Assembly: GCA_945864585.1 (NCBI GenBank)
Contig: CAMBCF010000028.1
Location: 1-46,464, forward strand
Direction: 5' to 3'
Source of the DNA: Bordetella parapertussis
Lineage (GTDB): Bacteria; Pseudomonadota; Gammaproteobacteria; Burkholderiales; SG8-41
Length of the DNA: 46,464 bases
In this document: positions 10,644 through 21,179 of the stretch, piece by piece
Numbering within the stretch: the stretch's first letter is position 1
Layout of the letters: every line of letters begins with the position of its first letter
Translations under genes and position numbers: made by a program
Notes under the pieces: generated by a model
Seen by the model: only the letters and a program-made list of their open reading frames with translations
Databases searched by the model: none
What the model was told of the DNA's origin: nothing

Positions 10644-10694
10644 GTCGGCAGCGAAGAGCGATGGTACCGCGTCACACCACGAACCGCGGCGCCG

Positions 10695-11582
10695 CTACTT
10701 GCCGGCCCGTCCGCCGGACTTGAAATACTTGAAAAAGTCGGAGTTGGGGTCCAGCACCAGCACGTCACCCTTGCCCTTGAAGCTGGCTTTGTAGGCATCC
10801 AGACTGCGATAGAAGGCATAAAATTCGGGGTTTTGTTCGTAGGCCTTGGCATAAATCGCCGCTGCTTTGGCGTCGCCTTCGCCCTTCACTTTTTGCGCCT
10901 CGCGATACGCGTCGGCGATGATGAAAGCGCGTGTTTTGTCGGCTTCGGCGCGTAGTTTCTCGGACTCGGCTGCACCGGTGGAGCGCAGTTCATTGGCCAC
11001 GCGCGTGCGTTCGGCCACCATGCGTTGATACACCGAATCGGTCACGCCCTCGGGCAAGTCAACGCGCTTCAAACGCACGTCGAGCACTTCGGCGCCGATG
11101 TTTTTGGCGTCTTCGCTGGCTTTTGCGCGCATCAAATCCATGATCTTGTCGCGCTCGCCCGACACCACATCATGTACCGTGCGGCGGCCGAACTCATCGC
11201 GCAGCCCCTGATTGACGGTCTGCAACAAACGCGTCTGCGCCTGCACTTCGCCGCCGCCACTTTGCACGATACTGCCGTAGTACTGGCGCACATCGGAGAT
11301 ACGCCATTTGATGAACAAATCCACCTGCACATTTTTCTTTTCCTTGGTCAGGAAAAGCGCCGGCTCAGGCGTATCGATGGTGAGTATGCGCACATCAAAA
11401 AAGCGCACGTTGTCGAGCAACGGAATCTTGAAAAACAAGCCCGGATTTGTCTTGACGCTGATCACTTCACCCAGCCGGAACACAATCGCGTTCTGGCGCT
11501 GATCCACAATATACATCGACGTAAAAACAATGATCACTACGCCCAGCAGAGCGTAGAGCAGCGCGGATAATCCCTTTTTCAT
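10695..11582 (-). CDS. hflC: HflC, subunit of the HflKC membrane complex
   Basis: SPFH/prohibitin-domain protein that with HflK forms a large periplasm-facing cage around the FtsH protease and modulates its activity on membrane proteins. The 295 residues include one N-terminal transmembrane anchor (about 7-26, ALLYALLGVVIIVFTSMYIV), the SPFH domain (about 27-190, including AIVFRLGE and VDLPEGVTDSVYQRMVAERTR) and a helical coiled-coil with AEAD and KVKGEGDAKAAAIYA repeats. It ends in YFKSGGRAGK. The start overlaps the hflK stop by four bases (ATGA), so the pair is translationally coupled. Confidence 0.95.
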   Translation of the reverse strand: MKKGLSALLYALLGVVIIVFTSMYIVDQRQNAIVFRLGEVISVKTNPGLFFKIPLLDNVRFFDVRILTIDTPEPALFLTKEKKNVQVDLFIKWRISDVRQYYGSIVQSGGGEVQAQTRLLQTVNQGLRDEFGRRTVHDVVSGERDKIMDLMRAKASEDAKNIGAEVLDVRLKRVDLPEGVTDSVYQRMVAERTRVANELRSTGAAESEKLRAEADKTRAFIIADAYREAQKVKGEGDAKAAAIYAKAYEQNPEFYAFYRSLDAYKASFKGKGDVLVLDPNSDFFKYFKSGGRAGK

Positions 11583-12853
11583 TGGCGTTGCTCCCGTTCC
11601 CGCGAGCGAAACGCTTCGCGGCTGCGCGCGGTGGACGCATCTTGCGCCGGGGCTGCGGGCGCGGACGCCGATGCGGCAGGCGAAGGCTCCGCGGCAGCGC
11701 CCATTTGCATGATTTTGTCGAGCGGCAGATACAATAGATTGTTGCCGCCTTTTTCAATCACGATCTTGGTGGTATTCATCATGATCTGCTGCATCGCGTC
11801 GAGATACAGCCGGTCGCGTGTGACTTGCGGCGCTTTTTTGTATTCGGCGACCACCTGATTGAAGCGTTCAGCATCACCCACGGCTTCCTGTTCGACGCGC
11901 TGGCGATGACCTTCGGCTTCCTGCTGCAAGCGCGACGCCATACCTTTGGCTTTGGGCAGGATGTCATTGGCGTAGGCCTGACCTTCGTTTTTCTGACGCT
12001 CGCGGTCTTGCCCGGCCTTCACCGCATCATCAAACGCGGCCTGTACTTTTTCAGGCGGCTGCGCGTTTTGCATGTTGACCTTCTGGATGTTGATGCCGGT
12101 CTTGTAGCGATCCAGTATCGTCTGCATCAGTTTGTGCACCTTGTCCTGCACATCGGCGCGGCCCTGCTGCACCACGTAATCCATGCTGCTCTTGCCCACC
12201 ACTTCGCGAATAGCGGTTTCGGCAGCCTGCAGCACGGAATCGTCCGGCGAACGATTCTCGAATAGATAATCCTTCGCGCTTTTCAAATCGTATTGCACCG
12301 CGAACTGCACATCGATGATGTTTTCGTCGTCGGTCAACATCAGCGATTCCTTGAGCACCTTGCTCTTGACGTTGTTGCGGTAGCCCACTTCGACGCTGCG
12401 CACCTGCGACACGTTGACCATTTGCCGCGATTCCACCGGGTACGGCATGTGCCAGCGCAATCCCGGCCCGGTAATTTCGGCATATTTTCCCAGCCGCAAC
12501 ACCACGCCGCTCTGGCCTTCATTGACGATGTAAAAGCCACTGGCCAGCCAGATACCGAGGATCAGCGCCGCCAGTACAATCGCGCCGCCGCCCAGTTGTT
12601 TCGGCCCCATCGGCGCACCGGATTCGTTGCCCGGCCGTCCGCCCCCGCCACCGCGTTTGCCAAACAGTCCGTCGAATTTTTTCTGGAAATTGCGCCACAC
12701 TTCATCCAGGTCTGGCGGACCCTGATTGCCGCCGCCGGGTTTTTTACCCCATTGCGGATCGTTAAGCGACATCAGCGCATTGAGCACGCGCGCCGCGCCT
12801 CGACGCAGGGAAAAACGCAGCGAATCATTTAGAGATTGCACAAGACCTGCCAT
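11579..12853 (-). CDS. hflK: HflK, subunit of the HflKC membrane complex
   Basis: Partner of HflC in the FtsH-modulating complex. An N-terminal cytoplasmic Gly/Pro-rich region (SLNDPQWGKKPGGG, GPPDLDEVW) precedes a transmembrane helix near residues 91-113 (GAIVLAALILGIWLASGFYIV), the SPFH domain, and a long helical region with VNMQNAQPPEKVQAAFDDAVKA. The C-terminus is an Ala/Ser/Pro-rich tail followed by a run of Arg and Glu. An alternative ATG at 12772 gives MSLNDPQWG. I keep 12853 because a basic, amphipathic leader before SLNDP also occurs in other Betaproteobacteria, but neither start has a good ribosome binding site. Confidence 0.94.
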   Translation of the reverse strand: MAGLVQSLNDSLRFSLRRGAARVLNALMSLNDPQWGKKPGGGNQGPPDLDEVWRNFQKKFDGLFGKRGGGGGRPGNESGAPMGPKQLGGGAIVLAALILGIWLASGFYIVNEGQSGVVLRLGKYAEITGPGLRWHMPYPVESRQMVNVSQVRSVEVGYRNNVKSKVLKESLMLTDDENIIDVQFAVQYDLKSAKDYLFENRSPDDSVLQAAETAIREVVGKSSMDYVVQQGRADVQDKVHKLMQTILDRYKTGINIQKVNMQNAQPPEKVQAAFDDAVKAGQDRERQKNEGQAYANDILPKAKGMASRLQQEAEGHRQRVEQEAVGDAERFNQVVAEYKKAPQVTRDRLYLDAMQQIMMNTTKIVIEKGGNNLLYLPLDKIMQMGAAAEPSPAASASAPAAPAQDASTARSREAFRSREREQRQ

Positions 12854-12930
12854 GAGATTAATTGGTTACAGTAGTGTTGGGATGCGTTGCGTGATGCGTT
12901 ACTTTGATGCGGTAGTTGCAGTTTTCAAGA

Positions 12931-14124
12931 TCAGGCTGCAGCGACGCGGTTGCCATCCGCAGCCGTCACCGCGACGGTCACTTCAGTTGCCACCTCAGTT
13001 GCCACAAAAGCGTCTGCGGCGATCTGCCCCAGCACATGCCTCAATAAATCAAGACCTTGCCCTGTTTCAGCGCTGACCCAGACGCGCGCAATCTTACCAT
13101 ATTCGTTTACCTCAACCTGGGGTGGAAACGCAGTGAGATCAATCTTGTTGTAGACCAGCACCTGCGGAATAGCATCAGCGCCAATTTCCTTCAAAACCAG
13201 GTTGACGGCCGCGATTTGCGCATCGCGATCGGCGCTGCTGGCATCGACCACGTGCAGCAGCATGTCGGCATGCACCGTTTCTTCCAATGTGGCGCGAAAC
13301 GCTGCCACCAGCATGTGCGGCAGACGGCGGATGAAGCCCACCGTATCGGACAGCACCACGCCTGCCACGGCAGAGCCGGCGTGCACCGAACCGGTGTGAA
13401 CCTTGCGCGTAGTGGTATCGAGTGTCGCGAACAACTGGTCAGCCGCGTAAACGTCTGCGCGCGTCAATCGATTGAACAAGGTGGATTTGCCCGCGTTGGT
13501 GTAGCCCACCAGTGACACCGACAACACATGCGCGCGATTACGCGAGCGGCGCTGCACCGCGCGCTGCGCCTGCACTTTCGCCAGTTTTTCTTTCAGCACT
13601 TTCACGCGTTTGCCGAGCAAGCGGCGGTCGGTTTCCAACTGCGTTTCACCGGGGCCGCGCATGCCGATGCCGCCTTTTTGTCGCTCCAGGTGCGTCCAGC
13701 CACGCACCAGACGCGTCGCCAGATGATCAAGTTGCGCCAGCTCTACCTGTAACTTGCCCTCGAAACTGCGCGCGCGCTGCGCGAAAATATCGAGGATCAG
13801 ACTGGTGCGGTCAAGCACCCGGCAGTTCAGCCGCTGGCTCAGATTGCGCTCCTGAACAGGCGATAATTCGTGATTAAATACAACCAGTTGCGCCTTATTC
13901 TCGGCAACAGCATCAGCAATCTGATCGACCTTGCCCTTGCCGGCGTAGAAAGCCGAATCCGGCCGCTCGCGCTTGCCGCGGATGATTTCTTTGTTGGTTA
14001 CGCCCGCGCTGGAAACCAGCAACTGACACTCGGCGAGACTCTCCGCGTAATCGTCGTCGCCAAAATCAAGAGCGACCAGCACCGCGTCCGTGCTGCGGCT
14101 GGCGCCGCCTGACCGTTCAAACAT
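12931..14124 (-). CDS. hflX: GTPase HflX
   Basis: Ribosome-associated GTPase of the TRAFAC class that splits stalled or heat-damaged 70S ribosomes. The N-terminal HflX domain carries AGKGKVDQIAD and the family-specific GMRGPGETQLETDRRLLGKR (about 160-180). The G domain has G1 GYTNAGKSTLFN (about 208), G3 DTVGFIRRLP and G4 NKID. A short Ala/Thr/Val-rich tail ends the protein. I choose the ATG at 14124 (MFERSGG) over a TTG twelve bases upstream, because family members begin MFER. It follows hfq, the classical hfq-hflX-hflKC order. Confidence 0.95.
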   Translation of the reverse strand: MFERSGGASRSTDAVLVALDFGDDDYAESLAECQLLVSSAGVTNKEIIRGKRERPDSAFYAGKGKVDQIADAVAENKAQLVVFNHELSPVQERNLSQRLNCRVLDRTSLILDIFAQRARSFEGKLQVELAQLDHLATRLVRGWTHLERQKGGIGMRGPGETQLETDRRLLGKRVKVLKEKLAKVQAQRAVQRRSRNRAHVLSVSLVGYTNAGKSTLFNRLTRADVYAADQLFATLDTTTRKVHTGSVHAGSAVAGVVLSDTVGFIRRLPHMLVAAFRATLEETVHADMLLHVVDASSADRDAQIAAVNLVLKEIGADAIPQVLVYNKIDLTAFPPQVEVNEYGKIARVWVSAETGQGLDLLRHVLGQIAADAFVATEVATEVTVAVTAADGNRVAAA

Positions 14125-14165
14125 CCGCGGTTGCAAATAACGACAGTGGGAACCGCTTCAAACGA

Positions 14166-14402
14166 TTAGTCGCCGGCGCCATCGATGGGTATCGTCACCG
14201 CGCGCGCGGGAACGACAGTGGAAATTGCATGCTTGTAAACCATTTGCGTAACGGTATTCTTGAGTAGTACCACATACTGATCGAACGACTCCACCTGGCC
14301 CTGCAGCTTGATGCCGTTGACCAGATAAATTGACACAGGAATATGTTCCTTGCGCAGCTGATTCAGGAACGGGTCTTGTAACAACTGGCCCTTGTTGCTC
14401 AT
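14166..14402 (-). CDS. hfq: RNA chaperone Hfq
   Basis: Hexameric Sm-like protein that anneals small RNAs to target mRNAs. The 78 residues include the Sm1 motif ([26 protein letters not shown] region, residues 5-31, with the distal-face and proximal-face Gln8), [15 protein letters not shown] (about 35-49) and the Sm2 YKHAIS motif (about 55-60). The C-terminal tail is short, as usual in Betaproteobacteria. A GAGGG ribosome binding site precedes the ATG at 14402. It lies 64 bases after der. Confidence 0.97.
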   Translation of the reverse strand: MSNKGQLLQDPFLNQLRKEHIPVSIYLVNGIKLQGQVESFDQYVVLLKNTVTQMVYKHAISTVVPARAVTIPIDGAGD

Positions 14403-14466
14403 GACGCCCTCGCATTTTGTAGTTATTACCCTACTTTACTGCAAAAATCCACGTTGCGCCAGTGAG

Positions 14467-15840
14467 TTACGCTCTGTCATTGGCCCCGCCGCCCGCCCAG
14501 TTCGCGTTTGGCCGCCGTTTGCGTTCAAACGGATTGCGCCCGGACTTGAACTCAACCTTGAGCGGCGTGCCCTGTAGTTTGAACATATCGCGAAAATAGT
14601 GTTCCAGATAACGCCGGTAGCTGTCGGGGATATGATCAAGGGCGTTGCCGTGAATGATGATACGCGGCGGGTTGGATCCGCCCTGGTGGGCGTAGCGCAG
14701 TTTGGGGCGGTTCATGCCCTTGCGCGGTGGTTCCTGTTTCGCCACCGCGGCGATCAGAGCTCGCGTCAATCGCGGCGTAGACAGCTTGGCCATCGCGGCC
14801 TCAAAAGCCCCGTCCACCGATTTCAGCACGCTGGCCACCCCTTGCCCCTTCAGCGCCGAAATGAAATGCAGTTTGGCGAAGCTCAGGAAATCCAGCTTGC
14901 GCAGCAAATGCAGTTTAATCTGCTCGCGCTCATATTCAGGCAGACCGTCCCACTTGTTGACCGCCACCACCAGGGCGCGTCCGGCTTCCAGTATAAAGCC
15001 GGCAATGTGCGCGTCCTGATCTGATATTTCCTGTTGTGCATCAAGCACCAGCACCGCTACGTTGGCATCCGATATGGATTGTAACGTTTTGATTACACTG
15101 AATTTCTCCACAGCCTCTACGACGCGTCCCTTGCGCCGGACACCAGCTGTGTCGATCAGCGTATAGCGTTTTCCATCACGCTCAAAATCGATATACACCG
15201 AATCGCGTGTAGTACCCGGCTGGTCGAAAACCACCACCCGCTGCTCACCCAGCAGCGCATTCACCAGAGTGGATTTGCCGACGTTGGGACGGCCAACGAT
15301 GGCGATGCGCGGGACTTTTTCGCCGTCCTCGGCATCCTTCGCGGCATGCGGATAATCGGCCAGCACGATGTCCATCAGATCGGAGACATTTTCGCCATGT
15401 GCCGCCGAAACCGGCAGCGGATCGCCGAGGCCGAGTTCGTGAAATTCCGCGGTCGCCGCGCCATGCGCACGGCCTTCGGATTTGTTGACCACCAGCCACA
15501 CGCGACGCCCTGTTTTGCGCAGTTCCGTGGCAATAGAAATATCCTGCGGCGCCACACCGTTGCGGCCATCCACCACAAATAACACGCTGTCGGCTTCGTC
15601 CACCGCCTGCCGTGTTTGGCGCGCCATTTCGCGGTAAACGCCAATCGCGTCGGTTGGCTCCAGACCGCCGGTATCTACCACCAGATAGGGTTTCTGCCCG
15701 ACGCGGCCTTCGCCGTAATGGCGGTCGCGCGTGAGGCCGGGCACATCCGCGACGATGGCGTCACGGGTGCGAGTCAGGCGGTTAAATAACGTTGATTTTC
15801 CGACATTGGGACGACCAACGATAACGATGGTGGGTTTCAC
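14467..15840 (-). CDS. der: Ribosome-assembly GTPase Der (EngA)
   Basis: Essential double GTPase acting in maturation of the 50S subunit. The first G domain starts at residue 4 ([18 protein letters not shown]) with DTGG and NKSE-type motifs. The second begins near 178 ([18 protein letters not shown]) with DTAGVRRKG and NKWDG. The KH-like C-terminal domain (about 355-440) includes the conserved [14 protein letters not shown]. At 457 residues it is full length. It starts 18 bases after the bamB stop, the usual bamB-der arrangement. Confidence 0.97.
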   Translation of the reverse strand: MKPTIVIVGRPNVGKSTLFNRLTRTRDAIVADVPGLTRDRHYGEGRVGQKPYLVVDTGGLEPTDAIGVYREMARQTRQAVDEADSVLFVVDGRNGVAPQDISIATELRKTGRRVWLVVNKSEGRAHGAATAEFHELGLGDPLPVSAAHGENVSDLMDIVLADYPHAAKDAEDGEKVPRIAIVGRPNVGKSTLVNALLGEQRVVVFDQPGTTRDSVYIDFERDGKRYTLIDTAGVRRKGRVVEAVEKFSVIKTLQSISDANVAVLVLDAQQEISDQDAHIAGFILEAGRALVVAVNKWDGLPEYEREQIKLHLLRKLDFLSFAKLHFISALKGQGVASVLKSVDGAFEAAMAKLSTPRLTRALIAAVAKQEPPRKGMNRPKLRYAHQGGSNPPRIIIHGNALDHIPDSYRRYLEHYFRDMFKLQGTPLKVEFKSGRNPFERKRRPNANWAGGGANDRA

Positions 15841-15857
15841 GCGATGCGGCGGTGCGG

Positions 15858-17030
15858 CTATTCAGCCGTGATGGCGTAGACGCCGCCGTTGCGCGTTTGC
15901 ACCAAAAAGGTGGTCAGATCAAGCGCCACCGGCGCTGCGGCGATGGCGCTGCCATCGGTCGCGACGCGACCCACAAAAGCGCCATTGTCACGCGACAGCA
16001 AATGCACGAAACCCTGATAGTCGCCGACGATGACATAACGCCCGAACGCCAGTGGCCGCGTAAGTCCGCGGCCGAAAAGTTTGTCCTGCTTCCACAAGCC
16101 GCCGCCGCTGCTTTTGTCGAGCGCGCTGACGGCATTTTTATCGTCGGTGACGTAAATGTTGCGAGAATCCGCACCCAATCCGCTAAAGCTTGAGATATCA
16201 CGCGCCCAGATCGCGGTGCCGCGGGAGGCATCAAAACAAGCGGTGCGGCCCTGATATGCCGCAGCACAAGCACGGCTGTCATCCACCACCGGCGGGCTGG
16301 TTATATCCGCCACCCGCTCCAGTTCGGTGGTGCCTTTGGGCAGCGCTACCACGCTGTCCCAGGTGACGCCGCCGCTCACCGTCGACAATGCGATCAACCT
16401 TCCACCCGGAAACCCGGCATACAGCGAACCGCGGCTCGCCACTACGCCTGCATGACTGCGCACCGACAGCGTCGGCGCGGATCGTTGATAAGCCCAGCGG
16501 CGTTTGCCGCTGGCCACCTCGTAGGCGTGGATCGCGCCGTCACCCACCCGCACAATCACCAGCTCGCCATCAATCAGTGGCGGCGCCAGCATCTCGCCTG
16601 GCACTTGCACCTTCCACAACGGCTTGCCGGACCACTCAAACGCCATCAACTCGCCGCGCGGCGTGCCGATGGCAAGCATAGTGGCATTGGCCGCGACACC
16701 GCTTGAAATAGCCTGCTTGATGTCAAAGCGCCCCACACTGGCGCCGTTGGCGGCATTGAAGCCGGATATTTGGCCGTTGGCAGACGCCACCCACACGGTA
16801 TTGCCAGTCACCACCGGGAACAACACCGTCTTGCCCGCCGGGCCGGCCGCGCTCTGCCACACGATACGCACGTTTACTTGCGCGCTGATCGGCGTGAGCG
16901 CTGCCGGCTTGGCCGATGGCGCCGGTGCGCCAAACCAACTGTCGTAGGTGCTTTTGAGGGTGTCGCAACCGCTCACTGCGCTACACAGCACAACGGCCGC
17001 AACCACCTTAGTCGCCAACGCGGCCTGCAT
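15858..17030 (-). CDS. bamB: Outer-membrane assembly lipoprotein BamB
   Basis: Eight-bladed beta-propeller lipoprotein of the BAM complex that helps deliver outer-membrane proteins to BamA. The signal peptide ends in a lipobox (SAVSGC), placing the lipidated Cys near residue 22. PQQ-like propeller repeats follow ([68 protein letters not shown]). The ATG at 17030 overlaps the previous stop (TGATG) and has a GAGG about ten bases upstream; a GTG one codon earlier is possible. Confidence 0.95.
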   Translation of the reverse strand: MQAALATKVVAAVVLCSAVSGCDTLKSTYDSWFGAPAPSAKPAALTPISAQVNVRIVWQSAAGPAGKTVLFPVVTGNTVWVASANGQISGFNAANGASVGRFDIKQAISSGVAANATMLAIGTPRGELMAFEWSGKPLWKVQVPGEMLAPPLIDGELVIVRVGDGAIHAYEVASGKRRWAYQRSAPTLSVRSHAGVVASRGSLYAGFPGGRLIALSTVSGGVTWDSVVALPKGTTELERVADITSPPVVDDSRACAAAYQGRTACFDASRGTAIWARDISSFSGLGADSRNIYVTDDKNAVSALDKSSGGGLWKQDKLFGRGLTRPLAFGRYVIVGDYQGFVHLLSRDNGAFVGRVATDGSAIAAAPVALDLTTFLVQTRNGGVYAITAE

Positions 17031-17668
17031 CACTTTTGCGCCTCGCCCAATGCATCCAGCTTGATTTGCACCAATTGACGGTACGAGCTGCGCGAATCGC
17101 TTTTTTCCATTGCAATCTGATATGCCGCGCGCGCTTCGGCGCGTTTGCCCTGCTCGGCGAGTATGTCGCCCCGCAAATCGGCATACAAGCCGTCAAACGC
17201 CGCTACATGTTTGGCGTCGAGCAGTTTTAAGGCCTCGTCGTGTTTTTTTTCATCGAGCAACACCCCGGCCAGACGCAGCCGCGCGATGTCGCGCATTTCA
17301 TCATCCTTGGCATGGTCGAGCACCCATTGCAAGCGCTGCCTGGCATTCGCGAGATCGTTGGCGCCGGCCAGCGACTTCGCGGCGCGCAAGGCGGCCATCA
17401 CGGCATAGGGCGTGCCCGCGTGTGTGGTGGCGAGCGTGGCAGCGATGTCTTGAACTTTTTTCGCCTCGTTGCCTTTTTCGGCGGTGTCAAGCTGGCTGTA
17501 AAGTATGGCCGCCGACGACGATGACTGCGCGCTGTAATAACGCCACCCCTGTATACCCGCGAACCCCACCGCCAGCGCCAGCACAGCAGTTGTCACCAGG
17601 TTGCCGTACTTGCCCCACCAATCCTTGATGACCGCTATCTGTTCCTGTTCTTCTAAATCATAAGCCAT
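17030..17668 (-). CDS. YfgM-type tetratricopeptide membrane protein
   Basis: A 212-residue inner-membrane protein: a short cytoplasmic N-terminus (AYDLEEQEQIAVIKDWWGKYG), one transmembrane helix (about 22-42) and a periplasmic TPR-like domain. EEQEQIAVIKDWW and the C-terminal GDILAEQGKRAEARAAYQIA are characteristic of the YfgM/ancillary SecYEG translocon family, which interacts with the Sec translocon and periplasmic chaperones. It sits between hisS (three bases between genes) and bamB (overlap), the conserved order. Confidence 0.93.
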   Translation of the reverse strand: MAYDLEEQEQIAVIKDWWGKYGNLVTTAVLALAVGFAGIQGWRYYSAQSSSSAAILYSQLDTAEKGNEAKKVQDIAATLATTHAGTPYAVMAALRAAKSLAGANDLANARQRLQWVLDHAKDDEMRDIARLRLAGVLLDEKKHDEALKLLDAKHVAAFDGLYADLRGDILAEQGKRAEARAAYQIAMEKSDSRSSYRQLVQIKLDALGEAQK

Positions 17669-17671
17669 TGA

Positions 17672-18955
17672 TTATATTCCATTTTTTACAATTACGATGG
17701 CGTCTTCCAATGCCACCGTGCGTTGCTCCGCAGCGTGCCGCAACGCTTTCACCGTGAGTGTACCCGCCGCCGCTTCGCTGTCGCCGATGATAACCGCGAA
17801 TCGCGCGCCGCCGGCATCGGCTCTTTTCATCTGCGCCTTAAAACTGCTGGAGCCACCGCCCCCGCAATGCAGCACCACACTCAAGCCGGCGTCGCGCAAT
17901 TGTTCAGCCGCGATCGGCGCGAATTCAGCGGCGGCTACACCTTGATGCACCAACCACACGTCGGGCGCCAGTTTCGGCAGTGTTGCGGCCCGCGCTTCCA
18001 GCAACAGCAGCAGGCGTTCAATGCCGATACCAAAACCGCAGCCCGGCGTGGCTTTGCCACCGAGTTGCTCAAACAAACCATCGTAGCGTCCGCCCGAACA
18101 CACCGCGCTTTGCGCGCCGAGCGCGCCACTCACCCACTCAAACACCGTAAGATTGTAATAATCCAGGCCGCGCACCAGCCGCGGATTGATCACGTACGGA
18201 ATACCCGCAGCGTCCAGTCCGGCGAGAACCGCAGCGAAATTCGCACGCGATGCCTCGCCCAAATGCTCTATCAACTTCGGTGCGACATCGATCACACTTT
18301 GCAGCGCCGGATTTTTTGAATCGAGAATGCGCAGCGGATTGGTCAACAGCCGGCGCTGCGAATCGTCGTCGAGCACTTCGCGATGCTGCTCGAAATAGTC
18401 AACCAACTGGCCGCGAAACATGCGGCGTTCGTGGTTGCTGCCTATGGTATTAATTTGCAGTTCGACGTTGTCAAGACCGAGGCGTTGCCACAGGCGGCGC
18501 GCCAGCACCAGCATTTCGATGTCGATGTCCGGTCCGGGAAAGCCCAACGCCTCCACACCGAAGGTATGGTACTGACGGTGGCGGCCCTTCTGCGGACGCT
18601 CGTGGCGAAACAGCGGCCCGCTGTACCACAATCGCTGCGGGCCGTGGTAGAGCAGATTGTGTTGCAAAGCCGCGCGCACCGTGGGTGCAGTGCCTTCGGG
18701 ACGCAGCGACAATTTATCGCCGTTCATCGCATCCTCAAACGAATACATTTCCTTTTCGACGATATCGGTGACTGCGCCCACGCCGCGCACAAACAGACTG
18801 GTGGATTCGACAATCGGCGTGCGGATGTTGCGATAGCCGTACTGGCGGAATACCTCGCGCACCGTGTCCTCAACGTATTGCCAAAGCCAGGCGTCATCCG
18901 GCAGCACATCGTTCATGCCGCGCACCGCTCGAATCTGATCACCCGCAGTGCTCAT
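17672..18955 (-). CDS. hisS: Histidyl-tRNA synthetase
   Basis: Class II aminoacyl-tRNA synthetase that charges tRNA-His. The 427 residues are full length. Motif 1 region [14 protein letters not shown] (about 39-52), motif 2 [25 protein letters not shown] (about 111-135), the histidine-specific [15 protein letters not shown] (about 258-272), motif 3 [14 protein letters not shown] (about 308) and a C-terminal anticodon-binding domain (about 330-427) are all visible. The start overlaps the ispG stop by four bases (ATGA). Confidence 0.97.
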   Translation of the reverse strand: MSTAGDQIRAVRGMNDVLPDDAWLWQYVEDTVREVFRQYGYRNIRTPIVESTSLFVRGVGAVTDIVEKEMYSFEDAMNGDKLSLRPEGTAPTVRAALQHNLLYHGPQRLWYSGPLFRHERPQKGRHRQYHTFGVEALGFPGPDIDIEMLVLARRLWQRLGLDNVELQINTIGSNHERRMFRGQLVDYFEQHREVLDDDSQRRLLTNPLRILDSKNPALQSVIDVAPKLIEHLGEASRANFAAVLAGLDAAGIPYVINPRLVRGLDYYNLTVFEWVSGALGAQSAVCSGGRYDGLFEQLGGKATPGCGFGIGIERLLLLLEARAATLPKLAPDVWLVHQGVAAAEFAPIAAEQLRDAGLSVVLHCGGGGSSSFKAQMKRADAGGARFAVIIGDSEAAAGTLTVKALRHAAEQRTVALEDAIVIVKNGI

Positions 18956-20205
18956 GGTGCAACAGCTGGATATTTATCCTGCACGTATTTTTCAACGATG
19001 CCTTGAAATTCTTCGGCGATGCGCTCGCCTTTCAAGGTCACCGTTTTCACGCCGTCCACAAACACCGGCGCTACCGGGTTCTCACCCGAGCCCGGCAGAC
19101 TGATGCCGACATTGGCGTGTTTGCTTTCGCCGGGGCCATTCACCACGCAGCCCATCACCGCCACGTTCATGCTTTCAACGCCCGGATATTTGCCGCGCCA
19201 GTGCGGCATTTGCTCGCGCAAATAGCGTTGAATGCGATCCGCGAGGTGCTGGAAAAACGTGCTGGTGGTGCGCCCACAGCCGGGGCAGGCGATCACCATC
19301 GGGGTAAACGAGCGCAGACCCATCGTCTGTAAAATCTCTTGAGAAACAATGACTTCTCGTGTGCGGTCGCCGCCGGGCTCGGGTGTCAGCGAGACCCGTA
19401 TGGTGTCGCCTATGCCTTCCTGCAGCAGCACCCCCATCGCAGCGGTGGAAGCCACTATGCCTTTGGAGCCCATGCCCGCTTCGGTCAAACCCAGGTGCAA
19501 CGCATAGTCGCAGCGTGCCGCCAGGTCGCGATACACCGCGATCAAATCCTGCACCCCACTCACCTTGCACGACAACACAATTTTGTTGTGTGCGAGGCCC
19601 AGTTTTTCAGCCAGCGCCGCGCTGTCGATGGCGGACGCCACCAGCGCACGCCGCGTGACCACAGCGGCATCATCGGGCACCACCTGCCTGGCGTTGTCAT
19701 CCATCATGCGCGCGATGAGTTCCGGATCGAGGCTGCCCCAGTTGACACCGATACGCACCGGTTTATCGTAACGGCAGGCGAATTCAATCATGGTCGCGAA
19801 TTGTTCATCGCGCTTGGAGCCGCGTCCGACATTGCCCGGATTAATGCGCAGTTTGGCCAGCGCTTCGGCGCACGCCGGATGCTGCGTCAGCAAACGATGT
19901 CCGTTGTAATGAAAATCGCCCACCAGCGGCGCATACACACCCATCGCATCGAGCTTTTCGCGTATATGCGGCACAGCGGCAGCGGCTTCACTGGTGTTGA
20001 CAGTAACACGCACGATTTCCGAGCCGGCGCGCGCCAGCGCCGCTACCTGAGTAACGGTGCCGGCGATGTCGGCGGTATCGGTATTGGTCATCGACTGCAC
20101 CACGATCGGCGCATTGCCGCCTAGCGTCACGTAAGTGCCATGGCCAACGCGCACTGCAGTGCTGGCGCGGCGTGGGGTGGGGCCGTAAAGGGGAAGACAA
20201 TTCAT
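18952..20205 (-). CDS. ispG: 4-hydroxy-3-methylbut-2-enyl-diphosphate synthase IspG
   Basis: Iron-sulfur enzyme of the MEP isoprenoid pathway that converts MEcPP to HMBPP. TIM-barrel motifs include [13 protein letters not shown] (about 34-46) and [10 protein letters not shown]. The [4Fe-4S] ligands lie in CPGCGRTTS (about 302) and [10 protein letters not shown]. The long insert between domains is typical of this IspG type. I place the start at 20205 ([13 protein letters not shown]). The frame is open up to 20250, but the extra codons (MLYILFMP) come from a palindromic repeat at 20228-20290 and do not look like protein. Confidence 0.95.
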   Translation of the reverse strand: MNCLPLYGPTPRRASTAVRVGHGTYVTLGGNAPIVVQSMTNTDTADIAGTVTQVAALARAGSEIVRVTVNTSEAAAAVPHIREKLDAMGVYAPLVGDFHYNGHRLLTQHPACAEALAKLRINPGNVGRGSKRDEQFATMIEFACRYDKPVRIGVNWGSLDPELIARMMDDNARQVVPDDAAVVTRRALVASAIDSAALAEKLGLAHNKIVLSCKVSGVQDLIAVYRDLAARCDYALHLGLTEAGMGSKGIVASTAAMGVLLQEGIGDTIRVSLTPEPGGDRTREVIVSQEILQTMGLRSFTPMVIACPGCGRTTSTFFQHLADRIQRYLREQMPHWRGKYPGVESMNVAVMGCVVNGPGESKHANVGISLPGSGENPVAPVFVDGVKTVTLKGERIAEEFQGIVEKYVQDKYPAVAP

Positions 20206-20227
20206 CTTAAAGGCAGTATTTTTAACC

Positions 20228-20290
20228 GGCATGAACAGGATATACAGCATGAAAACCCATAGTGCTTATCCGGAATATCCTGTTCATCCC
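20228..20290. repeat. Inverted repeat upstream of ispG
   Basis: ATGAACAGGATAT (20231-20243) is perfectly mirrored by ATATCCTGTTCAT (20275-20287). Including flanks, the arms match over 16 of 17 bases, around a 31-base loop. It fills most of the rodZ-ispG gap. No run of T follows, so it is not a classic terminator; it looks like a dispersed repeat. Confidence 0.75.
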
Positions 20291-20310
20291 GGCAAGCGTC
20301 GGCGCATTTC

Positions 20311-21174
20311 TCACTGCAACTGCAAGCGCGCCACATCATTGTCAGCGTAATCCGCCAAATTAATTGCGCTGTCGTTGTAGGTCAGTTTGACTTTACCCGC
20401 GCCCCCCACCACTACACTGAACGGCGGCTCGCCGCGCACCACGCGCTCAGTGCCGGCTGCATTGGATCTGGACAGCAGGATTTTGCCATCGCGGTCGCGA
20501 ACCTCGACCCAGGACTCGCCGCCAAACACAAAGCGCAGCACGCGTTGGGCGCCCGCTTTCGACGGTTCCCTGCCCTTGGTCGCGGCGATGGGATCAATTG
20601 CGGGTTCGGGTGTTAGCGATTCCGCCACAACCGCGCTGGCGGGCGCGGCAAGCGTCAGCGCCTGTGCAGCGTCGGGCACCCCGGCTGCCGCAGGCGCAAC
20701 TGCAGGCGTCGCTCCTGCCGGCGCGGATTTATCCCGGATGATGCCCGCGACCGGCGGCGCGTTCAGCACAAACTCGTAAAACGCCAGCGCCAGCATCACA
20801 CAGGCAATGCCGGCGACGATCTGGGGAATACGCCGGTACGGGCTGGGTTCAATCGATGCGCGCGGTGCGTCCTGCATCAGCCGCGCATCGGTAACTTCAG
20901 CAGCGGCTATCCTGGGCGGAAGCAAATTCACGGCATCCAGTTTCACCGTGCGCGCATAGTTGCGAATGAAGCCGCGCACAAACACCGGCGACGGCAATTT
21001 GGCGTAATCGTCTGCCTCAATGGCCAAGATTTGCGCCACCGACAACTTGATCTGGCGCGCGACATCTTCCAGCGACAAACCCTGCGCCACGCGCGCGGCG
21101 GCTAACGCGGCGCCGGGCAACGGCGCCTCGGCGACGGTAGGGGCAGCCGGCATCGGATCGCTGGAATTTTCCAT
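20311..21174 (-). CDS. rodZ: RodZ-like helix-turn-helix membrane protein
   Basis: Cytoskeletal adaptor linking MreB to the cell-wall elongation machinery. The N-terminal Xre-type helix-turn-helix (LSLEDVARQIKLSVAQILAIEADDY, about 30-60) is followed by the conserved PSPVFVRGFIRNYAR. A transmembrane helix is at about 117-137, then an Ala/Pro-rich linker and a C-terminal periplasmic DUF4115 domain (RVLRFVFGGESWVEVRDRDG). The 287 residues and position before ispG match betaproteobacterial RodZ. The ATG at 21174 is preferred; an in-frame TTG at 21183 overlaps the pilW stop. Confidence 0.9.
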   Translation of the reverse strand: MENSSDPMPAAPTVAEAPLPGAALAAARVAQGLSLEDVARQIKLSVAQILAIEADDYAKLPSPVFVRGFIRNYARTVKLDAVNLLPPRIAAAEVTDARLMQDAPRASIEPSPYRRIPQIVAGIACVMLALAFYEFVLNAPPVAGIIRDKSAPAGATPAVAPAAAGVPDAAQALTLAAPASAVVAESLTPEPAIDPIAATKGREPSKAGAQRVLRFVFGGESWVEVRDRDGKILLSRSNAAGTERVVRGEPPFSVVVGGAGKVKLTYNDSAINLADYADNDVARLQLQ

Positions 21175-21179
21175 GCGCT

